Below are positions 27,217 through 37,800 of a stretch of 58,299 nucleotides of DNA, piece by piece (position 1 is the first letter of the stretch; each line of letters opens with the position of its first letter). This DNA is from Planctomycetota bacterium. Its GTDB lineage: Bacteria; Planctomycetota; Uabimicrobiia; Uabimicrobiales; JABWCH01. The stretch is from the NCBI GenBank assembly GCA_017993505.1, contig JAGOMP010000011.1, forward strand, positions 1-58,299, in the 5' to 3' direction. The notes beneath the pieces are model-generated. The model made no database searches. It worked only from the letters and a program-made list of their open reading frames with translations, and was not told the origin of the DNA. The position numbers and the translations under genes are program-made.

Positions 27217-28878
27217 ATGTTTCAAAATGATGCGGAAATAGAAAAGATTAAAAATACAGACATCGCAGCATTATTTTCTCAAGATGAAAATCGTGGCAAA
27301 AATTTCGCAATTGCCACACCTTATATGTACTATGATTATTCTCGCCAAAGAATAGATTCTGTCTGTTTACAAAAACTTTTTTCACTAGCTAGACATTGCC
27401 ATTTAGAAGAAAAAATACAAGGACTATTTTCTGGTAAAAAGATCAATCGTACAGAAGAACGAGCTGTATTGCACACAGCTTTACGAGCCAAATCAAATAA
27501 TACAATCTTTGTAAATGGCAAAAATATAGTACAAGAAGTACAAGCTGTATTACAAAAAATTGAAATATTCACAAAGGGCGTACATTCTGGTAGTATTTGT
27601 AGTGCAACAGGGAAAAATTTTAAAAACATTCTAGTTGTTGGAATTGGTGGCTCCTATTTAGGAACAGATTTTCTAGCTCATGCTTGTGCATCGTATTCAC
27701 AAACAGGTTTAGAATTACGACTTTTATCAAACATTGATGGAACAGACTTTGTCAATAAAGTTCAGGGATTAAAACAAGAAGAAACACTTATTATTATTGT
27801 TTCTAAAACATTCACAACCGCTGAAACAATGCAAAATGCCCGCACATTACAAGAATGGCTTTTTGAAAAATTACCACAAACCAAAGAAACATTGGCACAC
27901 CATTGCATTGCTGTTACTATGAACAAAAAACTTGCCCAAGAATTTGGCATTTTAGAAAACAATATTTTTGAATTTTGGGATTGGGTAGGAGGTAGATATA
28001 GTGTTAGTTCTGCAGTAGGTGCATTGCCTTTATCCTTATATCTAGGATTTGAGAATTTTAAAAGAATTTTGGATGGTGCCCATTGGATGGACGAACATTT
28101 TCGCACAGAATCTTGGGAAAACAACATTCCAGTTGTAAGTGCACTTCTTGATATTTGGAACATTAATTACTTACATTATCACATTCGTGCTATTTTACCG
28201 TATTCTCAAGCACTTTCTAAAATGCCAGCATACATCCAACAAGGAGAAATGGAAAGCAATGGGAAGAGTGTAGACATCGATGGAAATTGCATCAATTTTG
28301 ATACTGGAGAAGTTATTTTTGGAGAAGCTGGTACAAATGGTCAACATTCTTTTTATCAACTTCTACACCAAGGCACACAGATTATTCCTTCTGATTTTAT
28401 TGGTTTTATTCAAGAACAATACAATATTGCAAACAAAATAGATAAAGTTAGTCATCATGAAGAATTAATGACAAATTTTTTTGCACAGCCTAATGCACTT
28501 GCTTTTGGACAAAAAGATATAGAAAATAAACAAAAAAACTTTGACGGCAATCGCCCTTCTAATATATTTTTGTTCCAAGAATTAAATCCATTTACAGCTG
28601 GAATTATTTTAGCTTGGATAGAACATCGAATTGCAGTTAAAGGTTTTATTTGGAATATCAATAGCTTCGATCAATTTGGAGTTGAACTTGGAAAAATTCT
28701 TGGAAAAGAATTTCGAAAAAAAATTCAAACATACAATGAAACAAAAGAGTGTGACTATAGTAGCTTAGATTCTTCTACAAAAATTCTTCTACAAGCCTTT
28801 TTAGAAAAACACTTACCTAATCCAAAAATTTTAACACCAGAAACACTCCAAAAAATTAAAGATGAAAAAAAAAATTAG
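27217..28878 (+). CDS. pgi: Glucose-6-phosphate isomerase
   Basis: A 553-residue phosphoglucose isomerase that interconverts glucose 6-phosphate and fructose 6-phosphate. The sugar-phosphate binding stretches are clear: VVGIGGSYLGTDFLAHA, IIIVSKTFTTAETMQNA and WDWVGGRYSVSSAVG. QQGEMESNGKSVD and FGEAGTNGQHSFYQLLHQG follow. Length matches the long (E. coli-type) form. The last codons lie in an A-rich end (GATGAAAAAAAAAATTAG) that also holds the ATG of the next gene, so the two overlap by 17 bases. AAAGG-like bases precede the ATG. Confidence 0.96.
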   Translation: MFQNDAEIEKIKNTDIAALFSQDENRGKNFAIATPYMYYDYSRQRIDSVCLQKLFSLARHCHLEEKIQGLFSGKKINRTEERAVLHTALRAKSNNTIFVNGKNIVQEVQAVLQKIEIFTKGVHSGSICSATGKNFKNILVVGIGGSYLGTDFLAHACASYSQTGLELRLLSNIDGTDFVNKVQGLKQEETLIIIVSKTFTTAETMQNARTLQEWLFEKLPQTKETLAHHCIAVTMNKKLAQEFGILENNIFEFWDWVGGRYSVSSAVGALPLSLYLGFENFKRILDGAHWMDEHFRTESWENNIPVVSALLDIWNINYLHYHIRAILPYSQALSKMPAYIQQGEMESNGKSVDIDGNCINFDTGEVIFGEAGTNGQHSFYQLLHQGTQIIPSDFIGFIQEQYNIANKIDKVSHHEELMTNFFAQPNALAFGQKDIENKQKNFDGNRPSNIFLFQELNPFTAGIILAWIEHRIAVKGFIWNINSFDQFGVELGKILGKEFRKKIQTYNETKECDYSSLDSSTKILLQAFLEKHLPNPKILTPETLQKIKDEKKN

Positions 28879-29294
28879 TTACTACAAATGGCACATTTGA
28901 TGTTTTACATGTAGGTCATGTTCGTATATTGCAGGAAGCAAAAACATATGGCGATATTCTCCTTGTTCTAGTTAATTCAGACTCATCTGTCAAACAAAAT
29001 AAAGGAGAAACACGCCCTATTGTTCCTTTATCAGAAAGATTAGAAATGCTTTCAGCCCTTGATTGTGTAGATTATGTTCTTGCTTTTAATGAAAAAGAAG
29101 TGCTTCCTATTCTAGAAAAAATACGCCCTGATTTTCATATTAAAGGCGGTACATTTCTACCAGAACGCATTGCAACAGAAAAAAATCTTGTGGAACAATA
29201 TGGTGGTAAGCACATATGTTTAGAAAAAATAGGAAACTACTCTTCCACAAATATTATTCAAAAAGTAACTTTGTTAGCAACCTCTAAAAAATAA
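28862..29294 (+). CDS. rfaE2: D-glycero-beta-D-manno-heptose 1-phosphate adenylyltransferase-like protein, start interrupted by an A10 tract
   Basis: A cytidylyltransferase-fold protein like the C-terminal half of HldE, which makes ADP-heptose precursors. The motif TTNGTFDVLHVGHVRILQEA (with HxGH) is followed by LVLVNSDSSVK and HIKGGTFLPERI, and an ISSTxII-type end (YSSTNIIQK). The frame bearing the essential HxGH motif has no start codon: upstream come KKKL and then a TGA. The natural ATG at 28862, overlapping the end of pgi, is followed by ten A. With nine A it reads MKKKLVTTNGTFDVLH in frame. So the gene is broken by one base as written. Error, transcript slippage or decay are possible. 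A TTG at 28929 restores a frame but loses the motif. The gene symbol is by family resemblance. Confidence 0.75.
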
Positions 29295-29324
29295 TGGATA
29301 GAACTACAACATCCAAAAAAAATA

Positions 29325-29361
29325 ATGGCTGGTACTAAGTAAAGTAACAGCCATATTTTTT
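29325..29361 (+). terminator. Terminator after the heptose adenylyltransferase gene
   Basis: ATGGCTG/CAGCCAT arms (29325-29331 with 29348-29354) plus a weaker inner stem precede ATTTTTTT, about 30 bases after the stop. Confidence 0.85.
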
Positions 29362-29458
29362 GTTCTATTTAAAATTGTTTGAAGATTTTTTAAATTTGAT
29401 AAATGCAATTGCGTTTATCAAAATTTTTTTTAATCTTATTATTTTTTATGTATTTTTC

Positions 29459-30319
29459 TTATTTTTCTGCAGAGGGAGTAGTTTCTGGTGTGATACGATA
29501 TACATAATCTTCTGTAGTGAATTTATTTAATTCAAACAATACTTCTTCCATGCTCTGGTATCGTTCTGAAGGATTCTTTTTCAACATTCGAAGAATAATA
29601 TTGTCTAATTGATAAGGAACATTTGTATTGCTTTGGCGGATTTTAGGAACAATGCCTTTAAGTTGTTGTTGTAACAGAGCTTTATCAGAATTAGCTTGTA
29701 TATGATTTCGTCCACTAAATACTTCATAAAAAGTAGCACCTAAAGAAAATATATCTGTTCTATAGTCTGGCTTTTTTCGTTGTATTTGTTCTGGCGTCAT
29801 ATACATTGGTGTTCCCTCACGTTTTCGTCTTTTAAATATAGAGAAAAAATTGAGTCTTTCTGCTAAAGAAAAATCAATAAGTCGAACATCGCCATCTTCA
29901 TTTACTAAAATATTTTCTGGTTTAATGTCTTTGTGGATAATGTGAAAACTATGTATATATTTTAAAGCTTCCGCCACTTTACGAAAAATACCAACACCAT
30001 GTGTAACTAAAAGAGGAGATTTTTGTAAAATTAAAGTTTTTAGCGTTTCACTTTCAAAATATTCCATATCAAGAGCGGGGCGAGGAGCATCTTTAACTGA
30101 ACCATATACTTTTACAATATTTGGATGGTCTAATTTTGTTAAAATTTTAATTTCTTGTGCAAATTGTATTTTTTGTTTCATAGAACTTGCAGTATTTGGG
30201 TTCATTATTTTAATCGCAACAACTTTACGATCTTTGATACGTTTTCCTAAAAAGACAGTTCCAAACCCACCTTGTTTAATTTTTTTTTCAATAGTATAAC
30301 CAGGAATAAATAAGCTCAT
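29459..30319 (-). CDS. Serine/threonine protein kinase
   Basis: A 286-residue Hanks-type kinase made almost only of the catalytic domain. The glycine loop is KIKQGGFGTVFLG, the ATP lysine Lys37 (VVAIKIM), and the catalytic loop IIHKDIKPEN with Asp131 and Asn136. The metal site is DFS (149-151) in place of DFG. The activation segment ends GTPMYMTPEQI. All residues needed for catalysis are present, so it should be active; HKD for HRD and DFS for DFG are mild departures. There is no membrane segment or C-terminal sensor, so it is probably cytoplasmic. Substrates are unknown. An FHA domain protein, which could read phosphothreonine, is encoded at 39270. Confidence 0.93.
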   Translation of the reverse strand: MSLFIPGYTIEKKIKQGGFGTVFLGKRIKDRKVVAIKIMNPNTASSMKQKIQFAQEIKILTKLDHPNIVKVYGSVKDAPRPALDMEYFESETLKTLILQKSPLLVTHGVGIFRKVAEALKYIHSFHIIHKDIKPENILVNEDGDVRLIDFSLAERLNFFSIFKRRKREGTPMYMTPEQIQRKKPDYRTDIFSLGATFYEVFSGRNHIQANSDKALLQQQLKGIVPKIRQSNTNVPYQLDNIILRMLKKNPSERYQSMEEVLFELNKFTTEDYVYRITPETTPSAEK

Positions 30320-30375
30320 AATATTTCTTTCGATTTCAAAGGTTATTGAAAAGATGAATCATCAAGCTAAATTTT

Positions 30376-30404
30376 AAAATATTTTGAATTTAAAAGAAAG
30401 TCAA
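30376..30404 (-). promoter_or_regulatory. Possible promoter of the kinase gene
   Basis: On the minus strand TTGACT (30399-30404) and TATTTT (30376-30381) are separated by 17 bases, about 55 bases from the ATG. The -35 box is good, the -10 box weak. Confidence 0.4.
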
Positions 30405-30504
30405 TAAAAAAATATTACAAACTATTTTCTTGTATTGTATATAATAGTTAAATTCTAAATTATATTTTTATACTTTCAAAAGGATATATTTTAATATTTT
30501 ATCA

Positions 30505-31518
30505 TCATTCAGAAAGTGAATGTAAAGGGAAATTAGGAGTCATGAGAATTTTGTTGCCTTTTAAAAGAAGAAGAAGTTGTAAATTTCTTTGTTGAGCATG
30601 TTGTATTGCTTGATTTGGTTCTAAAATAGTATACACTGTTGCATATGCGTCTGCTATTATGCTACTATTTGCAATAACAGTAGCAGATAATGTTTCATTT
30701 TCTATAGGTTTACCTGTATGAGGATGAATAATGTGAGAATATGGTTTGCCTTGAATCATGGCGTAACGGTGATAATGTCCCGATGTGGCTACAGCTTTGT
30801 TTTTAATTTGTATTGTAGCAAGAATAGATTTTGTAGCTGTTACATCTGGGTTTTGAATTCCAATTGTCCATATTTTTTCACCATAACAAGCTAAATCACC
30901 ACCGAGATTCACCATGGCGGTTGGTATGTTTTGACTTTGTAAAAATTCTACAATTTTATCTACTGCATACCCTTTTGTATATGCACCTAGATTAATGTCT
31001 AAAGGAATTTTATTTTCGATGCAATCATTGTGGATCGTAAAATTAGTATATCCTATTCTTGTTTTACATTGTTCTATTTGTGTTTCTGTAGGTAGCGTAT
31101 TGTTTAAAGCTGCTTGTTTCCAAAGTTGAATCAATGGTGCAATAGTAATATCAAAAATTCCTTCAGTGTCTTGACTTATTTTATAAGCAAATTCTAAAAG
31201 ATACTTTAATTCTGATGATAGCGAGTGCTTGCCTAATTGTTGTAAATTTTGTTTTAGTTTACCTGCTTGACTATTTTTATTATGTTCATTGATAATAGTA
31301 TCTAGTTGTGGAATTTTTTTATAACATGTATTGGCTATCCTATCGAGTTCTTGTTCAGTTCGTGTGTCATATAAAATTACTTGCATTGTACCAGAATTCC
31401 ACTGAAAAAGTTCCCATATTCGTTCCACTCTGTGCATAGACTTACGATGTTGGTAAATGCTTATAGAAAGAAGGATGCCAATAAAAAGAAGTATAAGTAT
31501 TTTTCGTTCTTTTTTCAT
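30505..31518 (-). CDS. apbE: FAD:protein FMN transferase (ApbE)
   Basis: A 337-residue ApbE-type flavin transferase, which attaches FMN to threonine residues of exported flavoproteins such as the RnfG and NqrC subunits. An N-terminal membrane anchor (ILILLFIGILLSISIYQ) places the catalytic domain outside the cytoplasmic membrane. Family motifs: FDITIAPLIQLWK, DINLGAYTKGYAVDKIVEFL, MVNLGGDLACYG, YSHIIHPHTGKPIENE and the late ATVIANSSIIADAYATV. No rnf or nqr genes lie in the window, so its target must be elsewhere. Confidence 0.93.
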   Translation of the reverse strand: MKKERKILILLFIGILLSISIYQHRKSMHRVERIWELFQWNSGTMQVILYDTRTEQELDRIANTCYKKIPQLDTIINEHNKNSQAGKLKQNLQQLGKHSLSSELKYLLEFAYKISQDTEGIFDITIAPLIQLWKQAALNNTLPTETQIEQCKTRIGYTNFTIHNDCIENKIPLDINLGAYTKGYAVDKIVEFLQSQNIPTAMVNLGGDLACYGEKIWTIGIQNPDVTATKSILATIQIKNKAVATSGHYHRYAMIQGKPYSHIIHPHTGKPIENETLSATVIANSSIIADAYATVYTILEPNQAIQHAQQRNLQLLLLLKGNKILMTPNFPLHSLSE

Positions 31519-31529
31519 TTTTATTTTAT

Positions 31530-31626
31530 GCCTTTTTTATCAACTTCGATTAAATTGTTATTACTATATGTCTATTCTATGATTTACTTTCCTTATATAA
31601 GTAAATACATGTTTCATAAAAAAGGC
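31530..31626. other. Inverted repeats between apbE and the PilB/GspE gene
   Basis: An 11-bp inverted repeat (GCCTTTTTTAT at 31530-31540 with 31616-31626) encloses a smaller 8-bp hairpin (ATTTACTT/AAGTAAAT, 31582-31606). It may be the terminator of the upstream ATPase gene on the minus strand, but the loops are long and no clean T run follows. Confidence 0.35.
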
Positions 31627-31661
31627 GTAATTTGATTCCTTTGTATTTATTTTTTTTATTT

Positions 31662-33476
31662 TTATTTCATACAAACTGCTCGGACTGATCTAAGGTCACA
31701 GAAACCTTGGAAAATTTTTAATATTCCATCTTGTTTGAGTGTTAGCATATCATTTCGTTTTGCGATCTCTCGTATTTGATCTACTTTTGCATGGCTTTGG
31801 ATGGCAGCTCGAATTTCATCACAGTTAATCAAAAGTTCATGAATGGCAATTCGACCTTTATATCCTGTTTTATTGCATACAGGACATCCAGCCGTTTGAT
31901 AAATCTGTAACTCATTGCTAAATTCAGGACCACGTCCATAAAATTCTTTTTCTTCAAATTCTTCGACAATTTCATCATATTCGGCTTGTGATAGATTATG
32001 TGCTTGTTTACATTCTTTGCATAATCTTCGAGTCAGTCGCTGTGCGAGTACACCAAGAAGTGCATCAGCAAAGTTAAAGGGATCTAGACCCATATCAATT
32101 AATCGTGTGATCGTTTCTGCAGCACTGTTCGTATGCAAAGTACTAAGAACTAAGTGGCCTGTTAAGGAAGCTTCCACACCAATAGAAGCTGTTTCTGTAT
32201 CACGCATTTCACCTACCATAATCACGTCAGGGTCAGCACGTAAAAATGCACGCATGGCACGAGCAAATGTGTAACCTATTTTTGATTGGATCTGTACTTG
32301 TCGCAATCCTTTTTGTGTGATTTCTACAGGGTCTTCCGCAGTCCATATCTTTCGTTTCGGTGTATTTATGTAACCCATTGCAGAGTGTAGAGTTGTTGTT
32401 TTACCAGAACCAGTAGGACCAACTACAAGAATAAGACCATAAGGATAACATGCAATTTTTTTGAATTCTCGCAAATTTCTTTCTGAAAAAGCCATATCTT
32501 GAAGGGGAATAGGTTTTGAAGAAGCTAAAATACGTAAAACAGCATCTTCGTTTCCTCCCACTGTAGGTATAGTAGCTACACGAAGTTCAATATCTAAGTT
32601 TTTATAAAATTGTTTAAATTTAATCTTACCATCTTGAGGCAATCTTCGTTCTGCGATGTCTAGACCAGCCATAAGCTTGAAACGAGAAAGCAATGCTTTT
32701 TTAATTTGATTAGGTACATGCTGGTATATATAGCATTCGCCATCTGTTCTAAATCGTATTACTGTATTCTCTTTTCCATTATAAGGTTCAATGTGAATAT
32801 CAGATGCGTTTTGTTTATGAGCATCAATAATGATTTTATTGACGAGGCGAATAATTCCATGGTCATTGGCATCTTCAATTTGTTCTTCGGCATCTTCAAG
32901 AGAAATAGCCTTACTCTCTAATGATTCTTCAATGATTGCATCAAAATCTGAAGCAATCACACGCTTTAAATCTCTTTCTTTCTCTTCTTTTTTTGCTAAT
33001 TCCTTAGCATCTAAACCGCTTGGTACCTTAGCAACAGATACATATTTATTAGCAATGGCTTTTTTTATGGAATGTTCTGTAGAAAGTACGAAAATTACTT
33101 TGCAAGACGTGATAATTTCTAAATTTTCTTTTTGTGAATGGTCAAAAGGATCAACTACTGCTACTGTTAATATGTTTTTAATTTTAGATATAGGAAAAAC
33201 TTGGAATTTTGTTGCAGTAGGTTTATCTATGAGTGCGAATAAGTCTGTATCAGGAGTTACGTTTTCTAATTGAATCGCTGGAATTTCTGTATCAATAGAA
33301 ATCAAAGCGAGTAATTCATTTTCAGAAAATAATTTGTGAGATAATATAAGTTCGACAAGAGAAAGTTGATTGTCCTTACTTTTTAGTTGTTCATCAAATT
33401 GATCCATTCTATTGATATCAATTTTTCTACTTCTCATTAAAATACGTCGAACTCGTCGATTATAGGCTAAACTCAT
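31662..33476 (-). CDS. PilB/GspE-family secretion or pilus assembly ATPase
   Basis: A 604-residue type II secretion / type IV pilus assembly ATPase. The N-terminal domain (IDTEIPAIQLENVTPDTD) is of the GspE-N type. The core has Walker A VGPTGSGKTTTLHSAM, an aspartate-box region after it (WTAEDPVEITQKGLRQVQ), Walker B RADPDVIMVGEMRD, and a histidine box STLHTNSAAETI. A C-terminal zinc-binding tetracysteine is present (CKECKQAH and CPVCNKTG). It acts at the inner face of the membrane and powers pilus extension or pseudopilus assembly. No other pilus or secretion genes are adjacent, so PilB versus GspE cannot be decided here. AAAGGTGA lies just before the ATG. Confidence 0.93.
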   Translation of the reverse strand: MSLAYNRRVRRILMRSRKIDINRMDQFDEQLKSKDNQLSLVELILSHKLFSENELLALISIDTEIPAIQLENVTPDTDLFALIDKPTATKFQVFPISKIKNILTVAVVDPFDHSQKENLEIITSCKVIFVLSTEHSIKKAIANKYVSVAKVPSGLDAKELAKKEEKERDLKRVIASDFDAIIEESLESKAISLEDAEEQIEDANDHGIIRLVNKIIIDAHKQNASDIHIEPYNGKENTVIRFRTDGECYIYQHVPNQIKKALLSRFKLMAGLDIAERRLPQDGKIKFKQFYKNLDIELRVATIPTVGGNEDAVLRILASSKPIPLQDMAFSERNLREFKKIACYPYGLILVVGPTGSGKTTTLHSAMGYINTPKRKIWTAEDPVEITQKGLRQVQIQSKIGYTFARAMRAFLRADPDVIMVGEMRDTETASIGVEASLTGHLVLSTLHTNSAAETITRLIDMGLDPFNFADALLGVLAQRLTRRLCKECKQAHNLSQAEYDEIVEEFEEKEFYGRGPEFSNELQIYQTAGCPVCNKTGYKGRIAIHELLINCDEIRAAIQSHAKVDQIREIAKRNDMLTLKQDGILKIFQGFCDLRSVRAVCMK

Positions 33477-33847
33477 ATAAAATCACCTTTATATATAAAA
33501 TATCTGTTATTGTAGCTTTAATTTCTCTATATAATATATCTTATATTAATTCTTGTAAATGGCAATAAAAATTTGTGATTAATTTTATTATCTATTTAAT
33601 TTTTCAAAATTTACTTGCATATATTGTAAAATCAATATATAATTTTGAAAAAAACTATATAACATATATATGAAAATTGCTAAATTTTTATTTGTATAGA
33701 AAATAAAGTAGTAATTTTCAATTAAATTGCTAAATTTTTATTTATATAGAAAATAAAATAGTACTTTTTAAGTATATAGTTTAGATGTATGTATCACTTC
33801 ATAAGAAGTGCATTTTAACTAGAAATTAGGTATAGATTGGAATAATC
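33477..33847. other. Divergent spacer upstream of nusA with a 50-bp tandem duplication
   Basis: No gene is present. Two direct copies of a 50-bp block (AATTGCTAAATTTTTATTT then TATAGAAAATAAA) lie at about 33673-33722 and 33723-33772 with a few mismatches. The probable nusA promoter lies upstream of them at 33615, so the copies fall in the nusA leader. Confidence 0.75.
33615..33643 (+). promoter_or_regulatory. Probable promoter of the nusA-infB operon
   Basis: TTGCAT at 33615-33620 and a perfect TATAAT at 33638-33643 with a 17-base spacer, about 200 bases upstream of the nusA ATG. Confidence 0.5.
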
Positions 33848-34816
33848 ATGCCATCGGAATTATTGAAACTTGTTGAGTTAATTCATAAAGAGAAAGATAT
33901 AGAAAAAGAAATTCTCTTTCAAGGAATTGAATCGGCGATTCAGTCTGCAGCAAAGAAAAAATATCGAAATTATTCTGATATCACAGTTACATTAGATCGT
34001 CTTACAGGCGATTTAACTTTCACAGATAAAGAAGGAAACAAACTTCCACCATCGGAACTAGGACGTATTGCTGCCCAAGCTGGTAAACAAGCTATCTTAC
34101 AAAAAATTAGAGAAGCAGAACGTGATGTTTTGTATACTGAATTTGTGAAAAAAAAGTATACAATTGTAACAGGTCGAGTGGATCGTTTAGAAAATCGTGC
34201 TGTTATTGTAAATTTAGGGAAAGCTGATGGAGTGATTCCCATACAAGAACAAATTCCTTCTGAAACATATACCTTTAATAGTCAAATTAAGGCGTATGTA
34301 TTAGATGTCAAACGAGTGGGAACACAGATGAAGATCATCTTATCTCGTAGCAATCCAGATTTTATTCGAAAATTATTTGAATTGCGTATTCCTGAAATTG
34401 AAGACGGCATCATTCAAATTAATCAGCTAGTACGTGAGCCAGGTTATAGAACAAAAATTGCAGTTTCTAGTCAAGACAAACGCATTGACTGCGTAGGTGC
34501 TTGTATAGGACATAAGGGCGAAAGAATTTTAAATATTATTGCAGAAGCTGGTGGAGAAAAAATCGACATTATTCGTTGGGATAATGAACCAGAAATTTTA
34601 ATTCAAAACGCTCTTAAACCTGCCGTAATTGCATCCATTGAATTAGATGAAGAACATAGACGTGCTAAAGTAATGGTAACAGAAGGACAACAAGCTTTAG
34701 CAATTGGAAAAGATGGACAAAATGTGCGTCTAGCCATGAGATTGTCTAAATGGTATATTGACATTATACCAATTCCAAATGAATCTGAATCAGAATCTGA
34801 AGTCGTCTCCTCATAA
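33848..34816 (+). CDS. nusA: Transcription termination/antitermination factor NusA, short form
   Basis: A 322-residue NusA that binds RNA polymerase and RNA and modulates pausing, termination and antitermination. The N-terminal RNA polymerase-binding domain (IESAIQSAAKKKYRN) is followed by an S1 domain (VTGRVDRLENRAVIVNLG...DGVIPIQEQ). Two KH modules are marked by VGACIGHKGERI and ALAIGKDGQNVRLA. It ends right after the second KH, so it lacks the C-terminal acidic repeats of E. coli NusA, as in many phyla. A short Ser/Glu tail ends the protein. It lies 76 bases before infB, the classic nusA-infB pair; rimP is not upstream. Confidence 0.95.
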   Translation: MPSELLKLVELIHKEKDIEKEILFQGIESAIQSAAKKKYRNYSDITVTLDRLTGDLTFTDKEGNKLPPSELGRIAAQAGKQAILQKIREAERDVLYTEFVKKKYTIVTGRVDRLENRAVIVNLGKADGVIPIQEQIPSETYTFNSQIKAYVLDVKRVGTQMKIILSRSNPDFIRKLFELRIPEIEDGIIQINQLVREPGYRTKIAVSSQDKRIDCVGACIGHKGERILNIIAEAGGEKIDIIRWDNEPEILIQNALKPAVIASIELDEEHRRAKVMVTEGQQALAIGKDGQNVRLAMRLSKWYIDIIPIPNESESESEVVSS

Positions 34817-34892
34817 GTTTCCCCTATGGAATGTCGTTTTATAACAAGCAATGATTTTATTTTACAAAAATTAGGGTGTGGAGGTATAAAGT

Positions 34893-37800
34893 TTGAAAAA
34901 GAGAGTTTGGGAAATTGCGAAAGATCTCGATGTCAAAAGTAATCGACTCTTAGATATTGCGAAAGAAAATGGCTTTGAAGTCAATTCTGTTTTTAATGTT
35001 TTAGAAAAAGATGAAGTACTAAAATTACAACAACTCGGGAAAAAACTAAAACAAGGAAAAAAATTGAATGAATTTGAAAATCATGAAGATTTTAAAAAAG
35101 CAGAATTGTCTAAAGAGGAAAAAAACGTTATACAAAACACCTCATTAGAAAAAACTGCGAATTTGCCAAAACAACAGCAAAATAAAGAGATTCTTTCTAA
35201 GCAAGAAGAAATTCATACACAAGAATCTTCTAAAAAAATAGAAAAAAAATTGGAAGAAAATATAAAAACTGAAATCAACTTAGAAAAACCAAAAATTAAA
35301 TCTATAGAAACATCAGAAGCAATACAAGAAGTAAAAATTAAAAATAAAGAAGAACAAAAGCAATCTGGGCAACAAGCAACAAAACAAGAGATACAACAAA
35401 AAGTGAGACAAGAACAAAAACAAGAAATAAAAGTTGACACTAAGAAAAATCAACAGCCAGAACAATACCAAGAACAAAGACAAGAGTCTTGGAATCGAAA
35501 TAACAAAAGTTCTTCCAAATTTAATAATTCTAAAAATCCTGCTGAAGGACGAAATAAAGAAAATCAACAAACAACTTACCAATCTCGACAAAGTAGTCCT
35601 CAAAATAGAAAAAGACGCGACGGTCAAAGTCGTGAAGGACAATCATATGGGGCTAAACAAGGACAACGACCGAGTCGAGACGGTCAAGAATCGTATCAGT
35701 TCAAACAAAATAAAGACAGGCAAGATTCATATCAGCCTAAACCAAGTCGAGATGGTCAACAAAGTTCTTCTGTAAAACAATATAAGGAAAAACAACCATC
35801 TTACCAACCGAAGCAAAATAGAGACATGCAAGCATCTTACCAATCAAAACAAAATAAAGAAAATATACCTTCTTATCAATCTAAACAACAAGGTAAAGAT
35901 AAAGATAATCAAATAGGCTTTTCTGCAAAACCTATTGTCGATAAATTGGAATTTTCACGAAAAGATAAAGAAAAAGGAAAAACCTCCAAAACAGATAAAA
36001 TAGATTTTGATCGAAAGATGAAGGGAGGTAAGAAAAAAGGCGATCGTTTCGTGCCTAAAGATGAAATGTTCGCTTATGACAATGATGTTGTAATGGGACC
36101 AACGAGTAGTCGTTCTAAAAAAACACAAATACCAACTACCCCTGTGCATGTTCCCCCTAAAAGTATAGAAATTCAAGTTCCTATTATGGTGAAAGATTTT
36201 TCACAAGAAACAGGAATCCGTGCAAATCTAATCATTGATAAAATTTATAAAAATCTCGACATTCAATTGGACGTCAATTCTAGTCTGAGTGAATCTATGG
36301 TTGAAATGCTCGGAGTAGAATTTGAACGCAATATTATCATCAAAAAAGAGGAAACTGAAGAAGAAATCCTTCTTAAAGAAATTCTAAAGAAAGATGATAA
36401 TGCAAAATTAGTAGAACGTGCTCCTGTCGTTACATTTATGGGGCATGTGGATCATGGTAAAACATCACTTTTAGATCGTATCCGACGTACAGACGTTACT
36501 ACCCAAGAAGCTGGAGGTATTACACAACATATTGGTGCTTCTAAAATTGAAGTAAATGGGCAATCTATTGTCTTTTTAGATACTCCTGGACACGAAGTTT
36601 TTACAGCTATGCGTGCTAGAGGTGCCAATGTTACAGATATAGTTGTTCTAGTAGTTGCAGCTGATGATGGCGTAATGCCACAAACCATTGAAGCTATCAA
36701 CCACGCAAAAGCAGCAGAAGTGCCCATTATTGTTGCTATCAATAAAATTGATCGACACAATGCCCGCGTAGATAATGTGTACCAAGAACTATCACAACAG
36801 GGCTTGATTCCTGAAAAATGGTCTGGGTCTACTATTTGTGTAGAGGTCTCCGCACATACTGGCCAAGGTATTAAAGAACTTTTGGAATATATCCTTCTTG
36901 TTGCAGAAATGCAAGAACTTAAAGCCAATCCAAAACGCGATGCATACGGCACTGTCTTAGAAGCTAGAGTTGTAGAAGGACGTGGTGACGTTGCCACTCT
37001 ACTCGTACAAAATGGAACATTAAAACAAGGTGACACAATTCTTTGTGGTGTTTGCTATGGAAGAATTCGAGATATTTCCAATCATCTTGGACAAAAAATT
37101 AAACAAGCAGAACCTTCTACTCCCGTTGAAGTTTGCGGACTTTCTGGACTTCCAGATGCTGGTGATAAATTCTATGTAATGCAGAGCCTTAGTAGTGCCA
37201 GAAATATTGCAGAAGCTAGAAAACAAGAGTTACGAGAAAAATCTCTCAATACACAACGACGTCCTTCCATTGAAGAAATTATGTCTCAAATCCAACGTGG
37301 GGAAACAAAAGAACTTCGTATCGTGTTAAAAGCAGATGTTCAAGGCTCTTTAGAAGCCATTTCTGCGAAAATTCAAACATTGACACACGAAGAAATTAGT
37401 GTCAAACTCCTCCATGCAGGCGTAGGTGCAGTTACCGAGGGTGATATTCAATTGGCAGACGCAAGCCAAGCATTGATCATTGCTTTTAACGTCACAGAAG
37501 GCAAAATCGCACGGGATATGGCAGAAGAAAAAGGCGTAGAAATTCGAAAATACAACATTATCTACCAACTTCTTGAAGATTTGCATAAAATTATGACTGG
37601 AATGTTGGCACCTGCAAAAACAGAAGAAATTACAGGACATGTTACTATTCGTAAAGTCATCCATATTTCTAAAATTGGAAATGTGGCTGGTTGTTTCGTC
37701 ACAGATGGATACGTTGAACGAACTTCTAAAATCCGAATCTATCGAGATGGTATTATGCTAAATAAAGATAAACCTCTTTCACTTGATAGTTTAAAACGTT

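Noticed and set aside
28929..29294. Heptose adenylyltransferase starting at the TTG at 28929
   Set aside because: This start would omit the conserved NGTFDVLHVGH motif, which lies intact directly upstream in the same frame.
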